Source of the DNA: a virus
IMG/VR virus record: IMGVR_UViG_3300010883_000419
Location: 1 to 25,133 of that record
DNA length: 25,133 bases
Direction: 5' to 3' (one strand)
A program made the position numbers and the translations under genes. The notes under the pieces were generated by a model. The model made no database searches, was not told the origin of the DNA, and worked only from the letters and a program-made list of their open reading frames with translations. Positions 1-5,792 of this stretch are shown one piece after another. Each line of letters begins with the position of its first letter. Positions within the stretch are counted from its first letter, which is position 1.

Positions 1-7
1 AGAATAA

Positions 8-211
8 ATGACGCTGGTCTTTATGTTAGTTGTCATGGTAAATGGTGACATAGACCCGAAGGCCACTTCATATTGGTTTAGTCTGACTAGATGCAGGTAC
101 TTTGCCGAACAGCTAACAGTTCAGGGAACTCACCGAAAATACCACACGCCTGTAATGGCTTATTGTGTCCCAAAATATGTAAATCCAAAAAAGGTGGCCG
201 TCCATGATTGA
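8..211 (+). CDS. Small conserved-type phage protein, unknown function
   Basis: A 67-residue protein with no recognised domain. The frame is closed by a TAA at 5-7 directly before the ATG, so this is the earliest possible start, and that TAA may also end an upstream gene. The N-terminus has a short hydrophobic stretch (residues 2-11). The rest is polar, with cysteines near residues 29 and 53 and a C-terminal YCVPKYVNP-type segment. From memory, small proteins of this shape (an aromatic/cysteine pattern around YFAEQL and YCVP) recur in aquatic phages next to lysis and tail genes. It overlaps the next gene by 8 nt, which supports co-transcription with the late/lysis operon. Function unknown. Confidence 0.65.
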   Translation: MTLVFMLVVMVNGDIDPKATSYWFSLTRCRYFAEQLTVQGTHRKYHTPVMAYCVPKYVNPKKVAVHD

Positions 212-692
212 TCCAGTCACCGCTGTAATGGCGGCAACCAAAGCCTTCAACATGGTTAAAAAGATGGTTGCGGCTGGTCGAGAAATCGATGACACCTTGG
301 GACAGATTGGTGCTTGGTACGGGGCGGTGTCTGACTTCAATGAGGCAAAAAAACAGGCTGAGAATCCACCGCTTTTTAGAAGGTTGGTATCTGCTCAGTC
401 GGTAGAACAGGAAGCTATGAATGTCTACATTCAGAACAAGAAGATCGCATTCCAAGAAAATGAGTTGCGTGTTTTGTTAATGTACACTTATGGGCAGACA
501 GGCTACACTGAATTGGTTGCCCTTAGGCGCAAGATAAGAGAGCAAAGAGAAGCAACAGTATATGCTCAAGCGCGAAGGCGAAAGGCATTTTTTTGGAACA
601 GCATAGCAGCGGCAGCAGCTTCAACTGTTTTATATGTTGTATATTTATTAATCAACGCAATTATGGTTCAAATCAATGGCAACGGTATCTGA
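204..692 (+). CDS. Helical protein with C-terminal membrane anchor, lysis-region
   Basis: A 162-residue protein, largely alpha-helical and rich in charged residues and alanine. There is one clear hydrophobic segment near the C-terminus (about residues 133-155), followed by a short polar tail. Directly before it is a basic stretch with several Arg/Lys, so the bulk is predicted to be cytoplasmic. This polarity is opposite to a classical i-spanin, which has an N-terminal anchor. It starts 8 nt inside the preceding gene and overlaps the next by 17 nt, and it precedes two small membrane proteins and an endolysin. A role at the membrane during lysis or late infection is inferred from position only; the family is not recognised with certainty. 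Confidence 0.7.
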   Translation: MIDPVTAVMAATKAFNMVKKMVAAGREIDDTLGQIGAWYGAVSDFNEAKKQAENPPLFRRLVSAQSVEQEAMNVYIQNKKIAFQENELRVLLMYTYGQTGYTELVALRRKIREQREATVYAQARRRKAFFWNSIAAAAASTVLYVVYLLINAIMVQINGNGI

Positions 693-858
693 AGCACTTT
701 TGAAATTAGAAGCACACGAAAGAGAATGCGCTGTTCGGATGATAAGCATTGAGCGAAGGCTTGACGCTGGGGCGCAAAGATTTAAGAAATCTGAAGCCAT
801 GTTAATTAGCATGTATCCGCTAATTATTGGTTTATTTATATTGGAAAAGGTATTTTAA
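676..858 (+). CDS. XhlA-like small membrane protein (possible holin accessory)
   Basis: A 60-residue protein: a charged amphipathic helix (about residues 4-38), then a hydrophobic segment (about 42-58) and almost no tail. This architecture, with its spacing of Glu/Arg residues (EAHERECAVRMISIERRLD), resembles the XhlA/hemolysin-type proteins that accompany holins in many phages. The assignment is by pattern only. The start lies 17 nt inside the upstream gene and has no obvious Shine-Dalgarno sequence, so it is probably translationally coupled. The stop is immediately followed by the ATG of the holin. It may act as a holin partner or antiholin at the inner membrane. Confidence 0.6.
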   Translation: MATVSEALLKLEAHERECAVRMISIERRLDAGAQRFKKSEAMLISMYPLIIGLFILEKVF

Positions 859-1236
859 ATGAGCTTGTTAAACTTAATTGCTCCCGTTGCCGGATTACTA
901 GATAAATGGATTCCTGATGCTGACACAAAACAGAAAATTGCTCATGAAATTGCAACAATGTCAGAAAAACACGCGCAGGAGATCGCAGTTGCTCAAATTG
1001 CACTCAACACTCAAGACGCCAAAGGAAGCTGGTTCCAAAGTTCTTGGCGACCAGCAACCGGATGGGTCTGCGTCCTTGCTCTTGGAGTAAATTATCTTAT
1101 ATCGCCATTGGCTGCTGGTTTTGGAATACTTATTCCTCAAGCAGACGGAGGTACATTGATGCCAATATTGATGGGCATGCTTGGTTTAGGCGGCATGAGA
1201 TCGTTTGAAAAGACTAAACAAATACAAGGAAAATAG
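859..1236 (+). CDS. Holin, GTA-type (3-TM superfamily)
   Basis: A 125-residue protein: an N-terminal amphipathic part, a charged helix with the pattern 'Q...N..DAK..WFQSSWRPATGWVC', then two to three hydrophobic segments (about residues 65-90 and 94-115) and a basic C-terminus. The WRPxxGW motif just before the first membrane segment is characteristic of the holin family described for gene-transfer-agent release (Pfam GTA_holin_3TM), from recall. Holins form lesions in the inner membrane that release endolysin. The gene abuts the XhlA-like gene and sits 2 nt before the endolysin gene, a normal lysis arrangement. An AAGG at 846-849 is a reasonable ribosome site. Confidence 0.8.
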   Translation: MSLLNLIAPVAGLLDKWIPDADTKQKIAHEIATMSEKHAQEIAVAQIALNTQDAKGSWFQSSWRPATGWVCVLALGVNYLISPLAAGFGILIPQADGGTLMPILMGMLGLGGMRSFEKTKQIQGK

Positions 1237-1238
1237 TT

Positions 1239-1628
1239 ATGGCTAAATTACCAAAGCCTCAAGGGTATTTTAAACCCAAAGAACTAACTTGCAAATGTGG
1301 ATGTAACACAATCGAGTTTGATTTAATATTCTTGTCAACCCTAAACTCTATCAGAGAGGAGTGCGGATTTAGTTTTGCGCTGTCATCTGCTTACAGATGC
1401 ACCAAACACCCTATAGAAGCTCGCAAGGAGCATTTTGGGGCGCATACAACCGGAAAGGCTGTGGATATACTATGTAATGGCGAAAAGGCTTTAGAAGTGA
1501 TTAGGGTGGCTCAAAAGCATGGTATACAAAGAATAGGCATTCAGCAAAAAGGTGGCGGTCGATTTATTCACCTTGATGCTTGCACTACTGAAGAAGGTTT
1601 TACTTCTCCAGCAATGTGGTCATACTGA
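1239..1628 (+). CDS. Peptidase M15A-family endolysin
   Basis: A 129-residue single-domain protein with the complete M15 D-Ala-D-Ala carboxypeptidase/endopeptidase signature. SSAYRC lies near residues 49-54. The zinc ligands are His69 (GAHTTG), Asp76 (AVDI) and His111 (FIHLD). A CKCGC cluster near residues 18-22 is typical of the phage M15A subgroup. The enzyme is expected to cut peptide cross-links in peptidoglycan. No signal peptide is visible, so it needs the upstream holin for export. It is the last gene before a strong terminator, which marks the end of the late transcript. Family assignment is confident; exact bond specificity is not determined. Confidence 0.9.
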   Translation: MAKLPKPQGYFKPKELTCKCGCNTIEFDLIFLSTLNSIREECGFSFALSSAYRCTKHPIEARKEHFGAHTTGKAVDILCNGEKALEVIRVAQKHGIQRIGIQQKGGGRFIHLDACTTEEGFTSPAMWSY

Positions 1629-1697
1629 TTTAACGGTGTTACACTTATTGAGCGTTATCTGACGTAAGGATTTAAGACACCTTTGCAATCCCCTTTT

Positions 1698-1719
1698 GCC
1701 CCTTAACTGGGGCTTTTTT
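1698..1719 (+). terminator. Rho-independent terminator after lysis operon
   Basis: GCCCC (1698-1702), a 6-nt loop, GGGGC (1709-1713) and six T (1714-1719). It lies 70 nt after the endolysin stop and 24 nt before the next promoter's -35, so it separates late from early transcription. Confidence 0.85.
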
Positions 1720-1742
1720 ATGCTTGCTAATAAACAAAAATG

Positions 1743-1771
1743 TTTACAATGCCTATAAAATGGCCTATAAT
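1743..1771 (+). promoter_or_regulatory. Sigma70-like promoter P1 (early operon 1)
   Basis: TTTACA (1743-1748), a 17-nt spacer and a perfect TATAAT (1766-1771). The -10 is followed after 4 nt by ATTCAATCAAT (1776-1786), a motif repeated at two other promoters here. It lies just before the gene at 1804, whose ribosome site is AAAGGGAAA (1791-1799). Confidence 0.85.
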
Positions 1772-1803
1772 GTATATTCAATCAATAAAAAAAGGGAAAT
1801 GAC

Positions 1804-2100
1804 ATGGATATTTTAGTTTGCAACAAATGTAATATTGATCTTTTAGGCGGGTGTCCCGATAGATTCGAGTATAAAGGATATGACGCTTGGTGTTTTGAAT
1901 GCGATGCTCCAACTAATAAAGTAATTTTGCAAATTGCAGATCAAGAAATGACTAATTTTGAAAAGGGCGAATATGATGCTGTTCACGGGCATGATGTTCA
2001 AGACAATCAAGACCCTGATTATTATTCAGGTTACGGGGAAGAATATTCGCGGCAACAAAATGCGGATGCTTTAACAACTTTACAAACCATAGGACTATAA
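1804..2100 (+). CDS. Zinc-ribbon-like early protein, unknown function
   Basis: A 98-residue protein and the first gene of the early operon. The N-terminal third carries two Cys-x2-Cys pairs (Cys6/Cys9 and Cys30/Cys33), the usual layout of a small zinc ribbon. The rest is acidic (many Asp, Glu and Tyr; DPDYYSGYGEEY near 72-83) with no recognised domain. It stops 2 nt before the annealing-protein gene, so it probably belongs to the recombination operon. Being first after a strong promoter suggests immediate expression. A nucleic-acid- or protein-binding role is a guess from the zinc ribbon. Confidence 0.75.
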   Translation: MDILVCNKCNIDLLGGCPDRFEYKGYDAWCFECDAPTNKVILQIADQEMTNFEKGEYDAVHGHDVQDNQDPDYYSGYGEEYSRQQNADALTTLQTIGL

Positions 2101-2102
2101 AA

Positions 2103-2720
2103 ATGAGCTTATCAAGCGAAGTGTGGAACAAATTAGTAGCGGTTGATGTATCTGACCATATTGAGAAAAAAGGAAAACTGTCTTACCTGTCGTGGGCGTG
2201 GGCTTATGGGATAATGATGGAGAATTATCCTGACTTGCATTATTCATTTGAAGAAGATCGTTGCGAGTTTACGAATACCGTAGAAATTACGTGCGTTGTT
2301 CATATTCATACTGGTTCTGATCAAGATCAAATGATGATGCGTCATATGTGGTTGCCCGTTATGGATAACAGAAATAAGGCTATCGTTAATCCTGACAAAT
2401 TTGCAATTAACAGTTCAAAAATGAGATGTCTCGTAAAGTGTTTTTCAATGTTCGGGTTAGGTCATCACATTTATGCCGGTGAAGATATTAACCCAGTAGT
2501 TGCGATGGCCGCTGAAGCTGTAATTACGCCAGACCAAGTTCTTCTTCTTAATGCTTTTTTTAATTCAACTGGTGTTACTGAAGAACAATTTTGCAAAAAG
2601 TTTAAAATTGATGCCATCTTTGATTTAAAAGCAGGATTTTATGATCGCGCTATTGCTATGTTAAATGACAAAATGGCAAGCCTTGAAGCTGAAGCTAGGT
2701 CAAAGGATGAGGCCAAGTGA
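2103..2720 (+). CDS. DUF1071-type single-strand annealing recombinase
   Basis: A 205-residue protein matching the phage DUF1071 family (from recall). LSYLSWAWA lies at residues 26-34, with 'VMDNRNKAI' near 87-95 and 'RCLVKCFSMFGLGHHIYAGED' spanning about 108-128. The family has been linked to Erf/Rad52-like single-strand annealing proteins, which pair complementary strands during replication-linked recombination. The C-terminal tail (about 140-205) is variable and charged. The next gene is a YqaJ exonuclease, giving the classical exonuclease plus annealase pair. It overlaps that gene by 4 nt (GTGA), so translation is likely coupled. Confidence 0.82.
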   Translation: MSLSSEVWNKLVAVDVSDHIEKKGKLSYLSWAWAYGIMMENYPDLHYSFEEDRCEFTNTVEITCVVHIHTGSDQDQMMMRHMWLPVMDNRNKAIVNPDKFAINSSKMRCLVKCFSMFGLGHHIYAGEDINPVVAMAAEAVITPDQVLLLNAFFNSTGVTEEQFCKKFKIDAIFDLKAGFYDRAIAMLNDKMASLEAEARSKDEAK

Positions 2721-3319
2721 TTATTCTTGACGGGTTTGAGCAGGGAACTCCCGAATGGTTTGCCGCCAGACTGGGCAAGCCTTCTGCAAGTTGTTTTTCT
2801 AGGCTGATAACGACAAAAGGCAAACCCTCTACTCAAGCCCCTAAATACATTCTTCAGCTTACTGCTGAAATTATTACAGGGGAATGTGAGCCAACATATA
2901 CAAATGAACACATGACAAGAGGTAATGATTTAGAGCCTGAAGCCCGCGAAGATTATGAATGGATTACTGGTAATGAGGTTTTGCAAGTAGGGTTTATAGT
3001 TAACCCTAAATTTCAATATGGGTGTTCGCCTGATGGCTTGGTAGGTTCCAATGGCGGCTTGGAAATTAAATGCCCAGCCCCGCAAACTATGATCAAGTAT
3101 CGTTTAGATAAAAATGAATTAGCAAAGGCTTATTGGCAACAAATCCAAGGCTGTATGTATTTAACCGGAGCAACATGGTGGGATGCGTTTGCATATCATC
3201 CAGCAATGCCTCACGTTTTAATCAGAGTTGATCGAGATGATGAGTTTATAAAGAAGTTGGCCATTGAAATTGATCTGGCCGTTAACGCAATAAAAACCAA
3301 TGTGGAGTTATTAACATGA
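2717..3319 (+). CDS. YqaJ-family viral recombinase exonuclease
   Basis: A 200-residue 5'-3' exonuclease of the YqaJ/lambda-Exo type (PD-(D/E)xK fold), expected to resect double-strand ends for the annealing protein encoded upstream. Visible elements are TPEWFAARLGKPSAS (11-25), the RGNDLEPEAREDYE helix (68-81), the catalytic Asp in CSPDG (Asp106), the E-x-K pair in LEIKCP (Glu116/Lys118) and the QxxxxxY motif QIQGCMY (142-148). The start is a GTG overlapping the upstream stop as GTGA. AAAGGA at 2702-2707 gives a suitable ribosome site. The gene overlaps the SSB-like gene by 4 nt. Confidence 0.92.
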   Translation: MIILDGFEQGTPEWFAARLGKPSASCFSRLITTKGKPSTQAPKYILQLTAEIITGECEPTYTNEHMTRGNDLEPEAREDYEWITGNEVLQVGFIVNPKFQYGCSPDGLVGSNGGLEIKCPAPQTMIKYRLDKNELAKAYWQQIQGCMYLTGATWWDAFAYHPAMPHVLIRVDRDDEFIKKLAIEIDLAVNAIKTNVELLT

Positions 3320-3630
3320 AAGTAGGAATCTCAGTAAGAATTGACGTAACCAAAATCGACAAAAGTCGCTTATATAAAGGTGCAAAAGGTACTTATCTTG
3401 ACCTAACTACCTTTGTAGATACTGCGGTAGCTGATCAATACGAAAATCATGGCTTTATTAGTCAGACTGTTGACAAGGAGGAAAGGGCAGCAGGAACTCA
3501 GACACCTATTCTTGGTAACGTAAAGGTATTTTATACCGACTCAAGTTCCCCAGCAGGGTCTGGCGGTCAAAGTACAACGGCAAAAGAAGAAATGACCATT
3601 CAAGAACTGGATGATGATATACCGTTTTAA
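3316..3630 (+). CDS. SSB-like protein with canonical SSB C-terminal tip
   Basis: A 104-residue protein. The N-terminal 75 residues are beta-rich with a basic/aromatic pattern compatible with an OB fold. A low-complexity Ser/Gly/Gln/Thr linker (about 76-87) leads to an acidic tail ending DDDIPF. This layout (OB fold, flexible linker, acidic tip) is that of bacterial SSB, and the tip matches the E. coli SSB end by recall. It is probably the phage ssDNA-binding protein of the recombination operon, able to recruit host SSB-interacting enzymes through its tail. The N-terminal domain is not a standard SSB sequence, so the OB fold is inferred. Its start overlaps the YqaJ gene (ATGA). Confidence 0.78.
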   Translation: MKVGISVRIDVTKIDKSRLYKGAKGTYLDLTTFVDTAVADQYENHGFISQTVDKEERAAGTQTPILGNVKVFYTDSSSPAGSGGQSTTAKEEMTIQELDDDIPF

Positions 3631-3637
3631 CCTAAAA

Positions 3638-3655
3638 CCCCCCCTTTCGGGGGGG
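3638..3655 (+). terminator. Perfect GC hairpin after SSB gene (possible terminator)
   Basis: Seven C (3638-3644), TTTC, seven G (3649-3655), starting 7 nt after the SSB-like stop. There is no T-run on the + strand; on the reverse strand the stem is followed by TTTTAGG. It could slow polymerase, protect the mRNA 3' end or act with Rho. A further G/C-rich stretch (GGGTT at 3666-3670 and AACCC at 3686-3690) could form a second hairpin before the HTH gene. Confidence 0.45.
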
Positions 3656-3718
3656 AAACCATAGGGGGTTTGTGCGGATCGGGGGAACCCGCCTAATTAA
3701 TATATCACAAGGATTTAT

Positions 3719-3931
3719 ATGATGGAAATGATACACGCAGGTAAGTGCTTAAAACACGCTCAGATCGACAAGGGTGTTAAAAGCATGGATTTGGCAAAAA
3801 TAACTAAAACTTCGCCTCAACAAGTATTAAGATGGCGAACGAATTCAAACATGAAGCTACACACAATACAGTTATTGGCCTTATCTTTGGATATAACTAT
3901 CGAGGATTTTATATCATATCATTATAAGTAG
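3719..3931 (+). CDS. Cro/C1-type helix-turn-helix regulator
   Basis: A 70-residue single-domain protein with a clear XRE-type helix-turn-helix: helix 2/turn/helix 3 around MDLAKITKTSPQQVLRWRT (about residues 23-41), followed by 'LHTIQLLALSLDITIEDF', typical of the fourth and fifth helices. ATG codons at 3719 and 3722 are both possible; AAGG (3709-3712) is better spaced for the second. It is probably a DNA-binding regulator of early transcription. Its position between the first early operon and a promoter with a long leader (3956) suggests it acts on nearby promoters, perhaps the palindromes at 7629-7676. No opposing repressor gene or integrase is visible, so a lysogeny switch is not supported. 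Confidence 0.8.
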   Translation: MMEMIHAGKCLKHAQIDKGVKSMDLAKITKTSPQQVLRWRTNSNMKLHTIQLLALSLDITIEDFISYHYK

Positions 3932-3955
3932 CACCGGCTTATTTACACAATTTGG

Positions 3956-3984
3956 TTTACTTTAGCCTGTAGACCATATGTAAT
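3956..3984 (+). promoter_or_regulatory. Sigma70-like promoter for replication operon
   Basis: TTTACT (3956-3961), a 17-nt spacer and TGTAAT (3979-3984). It sits in the gene-free gap after the HTH gene. Predicted transcription starts near 3991, leaving about 290 nt of untranslated leader before the next gene. Confidence 0.65.
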
Positions 3985-4283
3985 GTACATGTATTCGGGC
4001 TTGAGGGTGACGGAATCCTGAAATTAAACGTCACAGCGTGGTTGACCCTCCAGACATAGCCCCCGCGAGAACTCGGTTGTTCTTAAAGGATAGGTTGGAT
4101 ATCCGATACGAATACAAATTAACCGCAGAGTTGCATTTGCCCTTTGATCTTAAATTTACTATTTTATATAGTAAAAGGGTTAAATCACCTGAAATAAAGT
4201 TTCTTATTATTTACAAAAGAATATATAAGAAACATATTTAACTACTTACAAGGTGAGGCTTGCCGAACCATTAGGAGAATAAA
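3985..4283 (+). ncRNA. Long structured 5' leader / possible small RNA
   Basis: The 352-nt gap 3932-4283 holds a promoter and then no convincing gene. Inverted repeats seen by eye: GTGACG (4007-4012) with CGTCAC (4029-4034), backed by GAGG/CCTC outside; AGAAC (4068-4072) with GTTCT (4079-4083); CCCTTT (4140-4145) with AAAGGG (4174-4179), which competes with TTTACTAT (4155-4162)/ATAGTAAA (4168-4175); TTTCTTAT (4200-4207) with ATAAGAAA (4225-4232). The alternative pairings are compatible with a regulatory leader or a processed small RNA. No known riboswitch class is recognised. A GTG-initiated frame at 4038-4241 was judged not to be coding. Confidence 0.4.
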
Positions 4284-4628
4284 ATGTTAACAAGATTAGA
4301 TGAATTAAGACATCAAGCTGAAAGGTTCCACATGGAACATCCTCAAGTTTGGGATATGTTTGAAGAGTTTACTTTTGACAGGATACACAATGGATACCGT
4401 AATTACTCTGTGTACACTGTTATGGAAAGAATACGGTGGGACTTAGGCAATATTGGTGGTGACGGTACCAGTGAATTTAAGATTAACAATAATATTCATC
4501 CGTTTTATGCAAGGCGGTTTATGAAAATGTATCCAGAACATGATGGTTTTTTTCGTATTCGCTTACAGAAAAGTGCTAATCGACCCGCAAATGGCTTCAA
4601 CCCAACACCAGAACAGGTGTCAAAATGA
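4284..4628 (+). CDS. Conserved-type phage early protein (HPxVWxxFxxFTF family)
   Basis: A 114-residue soluble protein rich in aromatic and basic residues. The pattern 'HPQVWDMFEEFTFDRI..G..NYSVYTVMERIRW' (about residues 19-52), followed by 'FKINNNIHPFYARRFMKMYPEHDGFF' (about 65-90), is familiar from many proteobacterial phages, where the gene sits among replication and recombination genes. I do not know an experimentally supported function. The start has a good ribosome site (AGGAG, 4273-4277). The stop overlaps the next gene by 4 nt (ATGA), so the two are probably made together. A DNA-associated role is inferred only from context. Confidence 0.75.
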   Translation: MLTRLDELRHQAERFHMEHPQVWDMFEEFTFDRIHNGYRNYSVYTVMERIRWDLGNIGGDGTSEFKINNNIHPFYARRFMKMYPEHDGFFRIRLQKSANRPANGFNPTPEQVSK

Positions 4629-5020
4629 AACTAAATACAAAAGAAGAATGGCACCCGCCAGAAGAACTAATCCAAAAATGGAAACTCGCTTATCCGAAAG
4701 TAAACGTGGAACAAGAATTGCTTAAAATGGATACATGGTGTGAATCTAATCCAGCTAAACGCAAGACAAAAAACGGAATTAGTAAATTTTGTAACAGTTG
4801 GCTTGGTCGCTGTCAGGATACAGGCGGCTCCTCACCAACAACATTTTCACCTAGAGCGGTTAACAAAGAAATAAGGTTGCGCGATATACCTCTTGATGCA
4901 AAATTAACCGATGTGTCTTGGCTTGATCATGGCGAGGAAAGAAATGCCGCAATTTCATATTACCTAATGACCCGCGGATTCTACTTTGACGGAACGGAGA
5001 TAATTCATGCCAGCAGCTAA
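4625..5020 (+). CDS. Putative replication accessory protein (replisome-organiser C-terminal-like)
   Basis: A 131-residue protein. Its N-terminal half carries a pattern common to the C-terminal segment of phage replication proteins: a Trp/Pro-rich opening, 'LIQKWKLAYPKVNVEQELLKMDTW', then 'NPAKRKTKNGISKFCNSWLGR' (about residues 19-62). In larger phage replication initiators and DnaT-like proteins this region is thought to contact ssDNA or the helicase. Here it stands nearly alone, with a variable C-terminal half. It overlaps both neighbours (4 nt upstream, 14 nt downstream). No helicase, primase or DNA polymerase is in this window, so recruitment of host replication enzymes is plausible but inferred. 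Confidence 0.65.
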   Translation: MKLNTKEEWHPPEELIQKWKLAYPKVNVEQELLKMDTWCESNPAKRKTKNGISKFCNSWLGRCQDTGGSSPTTFSPRAVNKEIRLRDIPLDAKLTDVSWLDHGEERNAAISYYLMTRGFYFDGTEIIHASS

Positions 5021-5348
5021 TGACCCAAAGTGGCTTGTTTTTAAAGGCGATCACCCATATTTTGAGGATGGAGTACCTTACACTCACAGAATGTATAGTG
5101 AATGGTCGATTAAAAATCAGCTTGATGGAGGTGTTAAAATTCAAACCATTAAAGGCAGATTGTCTGTTGCTCATTTTTGCCAGCCTGATCATTTGTTAGC
5201 TCCTAAAACTCTAAAACATAAAGTCGAAAAAAATAAAGAGTTAAGGGGATTTTGCAAAGAATCGAGGGACGCTAGGCTAATATGTTCACGGCTTGACAGC
5301 CCGCAAGAAGCTTTTAGCCAAAAATGGTTAAGCAGGAAACTTTTGTGA
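5007..5348 (+). CDS. Hypothetical early protein
   Basis: A 113-residue basic protein with no recognised domain. The N-terminal half has an aromatic pattern (PKWLVFKGDHPYFEDGVPYTHRMYSEWSI), and the C-terminal half is rich in Lys, Arg and Glu. It begins 14 nt inside the previous gene and ends with a 4-nt GTGA overlap with the preferred NinB start at 5345. Its place between a replication-type gene and NinB suggests a nucleic-acid role, but nothing in the sequence proves it. Confidence 0.6.
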   Translation: MPAANDPKWLVFKGDHPYFEDGVPYTHRMYSEWSIKNQLDGGVKIQTIKGRLSVAHFCQPDHLLAPKTLKHKVEKNKELRGFCKESRDARLICSRLDSPQEAFSQKWLSRKLL

Positions 5349-5791
5349 CTGAAGGAGATTATGTATTTATAAAATCAAAAGGAGATGTTGAAAAGCGTCT
5401 CCCTTATTTGCTTAAAAGGCTAAATGACTGGGATTACTTTACTCCTTTAGCAATTAAGTTTGAGCGATATTCAGATCCCCGAACAATCAGCCAGAATAAA
5501 TTATTCCATAAATGGTGCGATCAAATGTCAAAGCACTTTATTAAGCGAATAGACACGGCTACAAAAGAAAATATTAAAATGATGATGAAGCAAAGGTTTC
5601 TTGGAACCTATGACATAGTAATAGGCAAAACGGTTATCGAAGGTCAGGTAAAAGCGTCTAGTAAGCTTACAAAAGGCGAAATGGTACATTTTATGGATAA
5701 CGTGTATCATTGGGCTAAAGACAACGGGGTGCTGCTGATTGTTCCAGAAGATAGCGAGTATCAGAGGATGAAGCAAAAGCAGGATAGATAA
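5345..5791 (+). CDS. ninB: NinB-like recombination protein
   Basis: A 148-residue protein resembling lambda NinB/Orf, which binds ssDNA and SSB and assists recombination in place of RecFOR. Supporting patterns are 'SDPRTISQNKLFHKWCDQMSKHF', typical of the conserved QN..(W) region, and a C-terminal 'LTKGEMVHFMDNVYHWAKDNG...PEDSEY' region. I chose the GTG at 5345 over an in-frame ATG at 5324. AGGA (5334-5337) is 7 nt upstream of the GTG, the GTG overlaps the previous stop as GTGA, and the ATG has no ribosome site. The protein would act with the DUF1071/YqaJ/SSB set encoded upstream and with NinG downstream. Confidence 0.72.
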   Translation: MTEGDYVFIKSKGDVEKRLPYLLKRLNDWDYFTPLAIKFERYSDPRTISQNKLFHKWCDQMSKHFIKRIDTATKENIKMMMKQRFLGTYDIVIGKTVIEGQVKASSKLTKGEMVHFMDNVYHWAKDNGVLLIVPEDSEYQRMKQKQDR

Positions 5792-5792
5792 T

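Noticed and set aside
3719-3931. Lysogeny control region
   Set aside because: Only one small HTH gene is present. No divergent repressor, integrase, excisionase or attachment-site repeats were seen.
4038-4241. 67-codon frame from a GTG in the gap before 4284
   Set aside because: No ribosome site, a low-complexity AT-driven C-terminus, and overlap with several perfect inverted repeats. Treated as non-coding leader.
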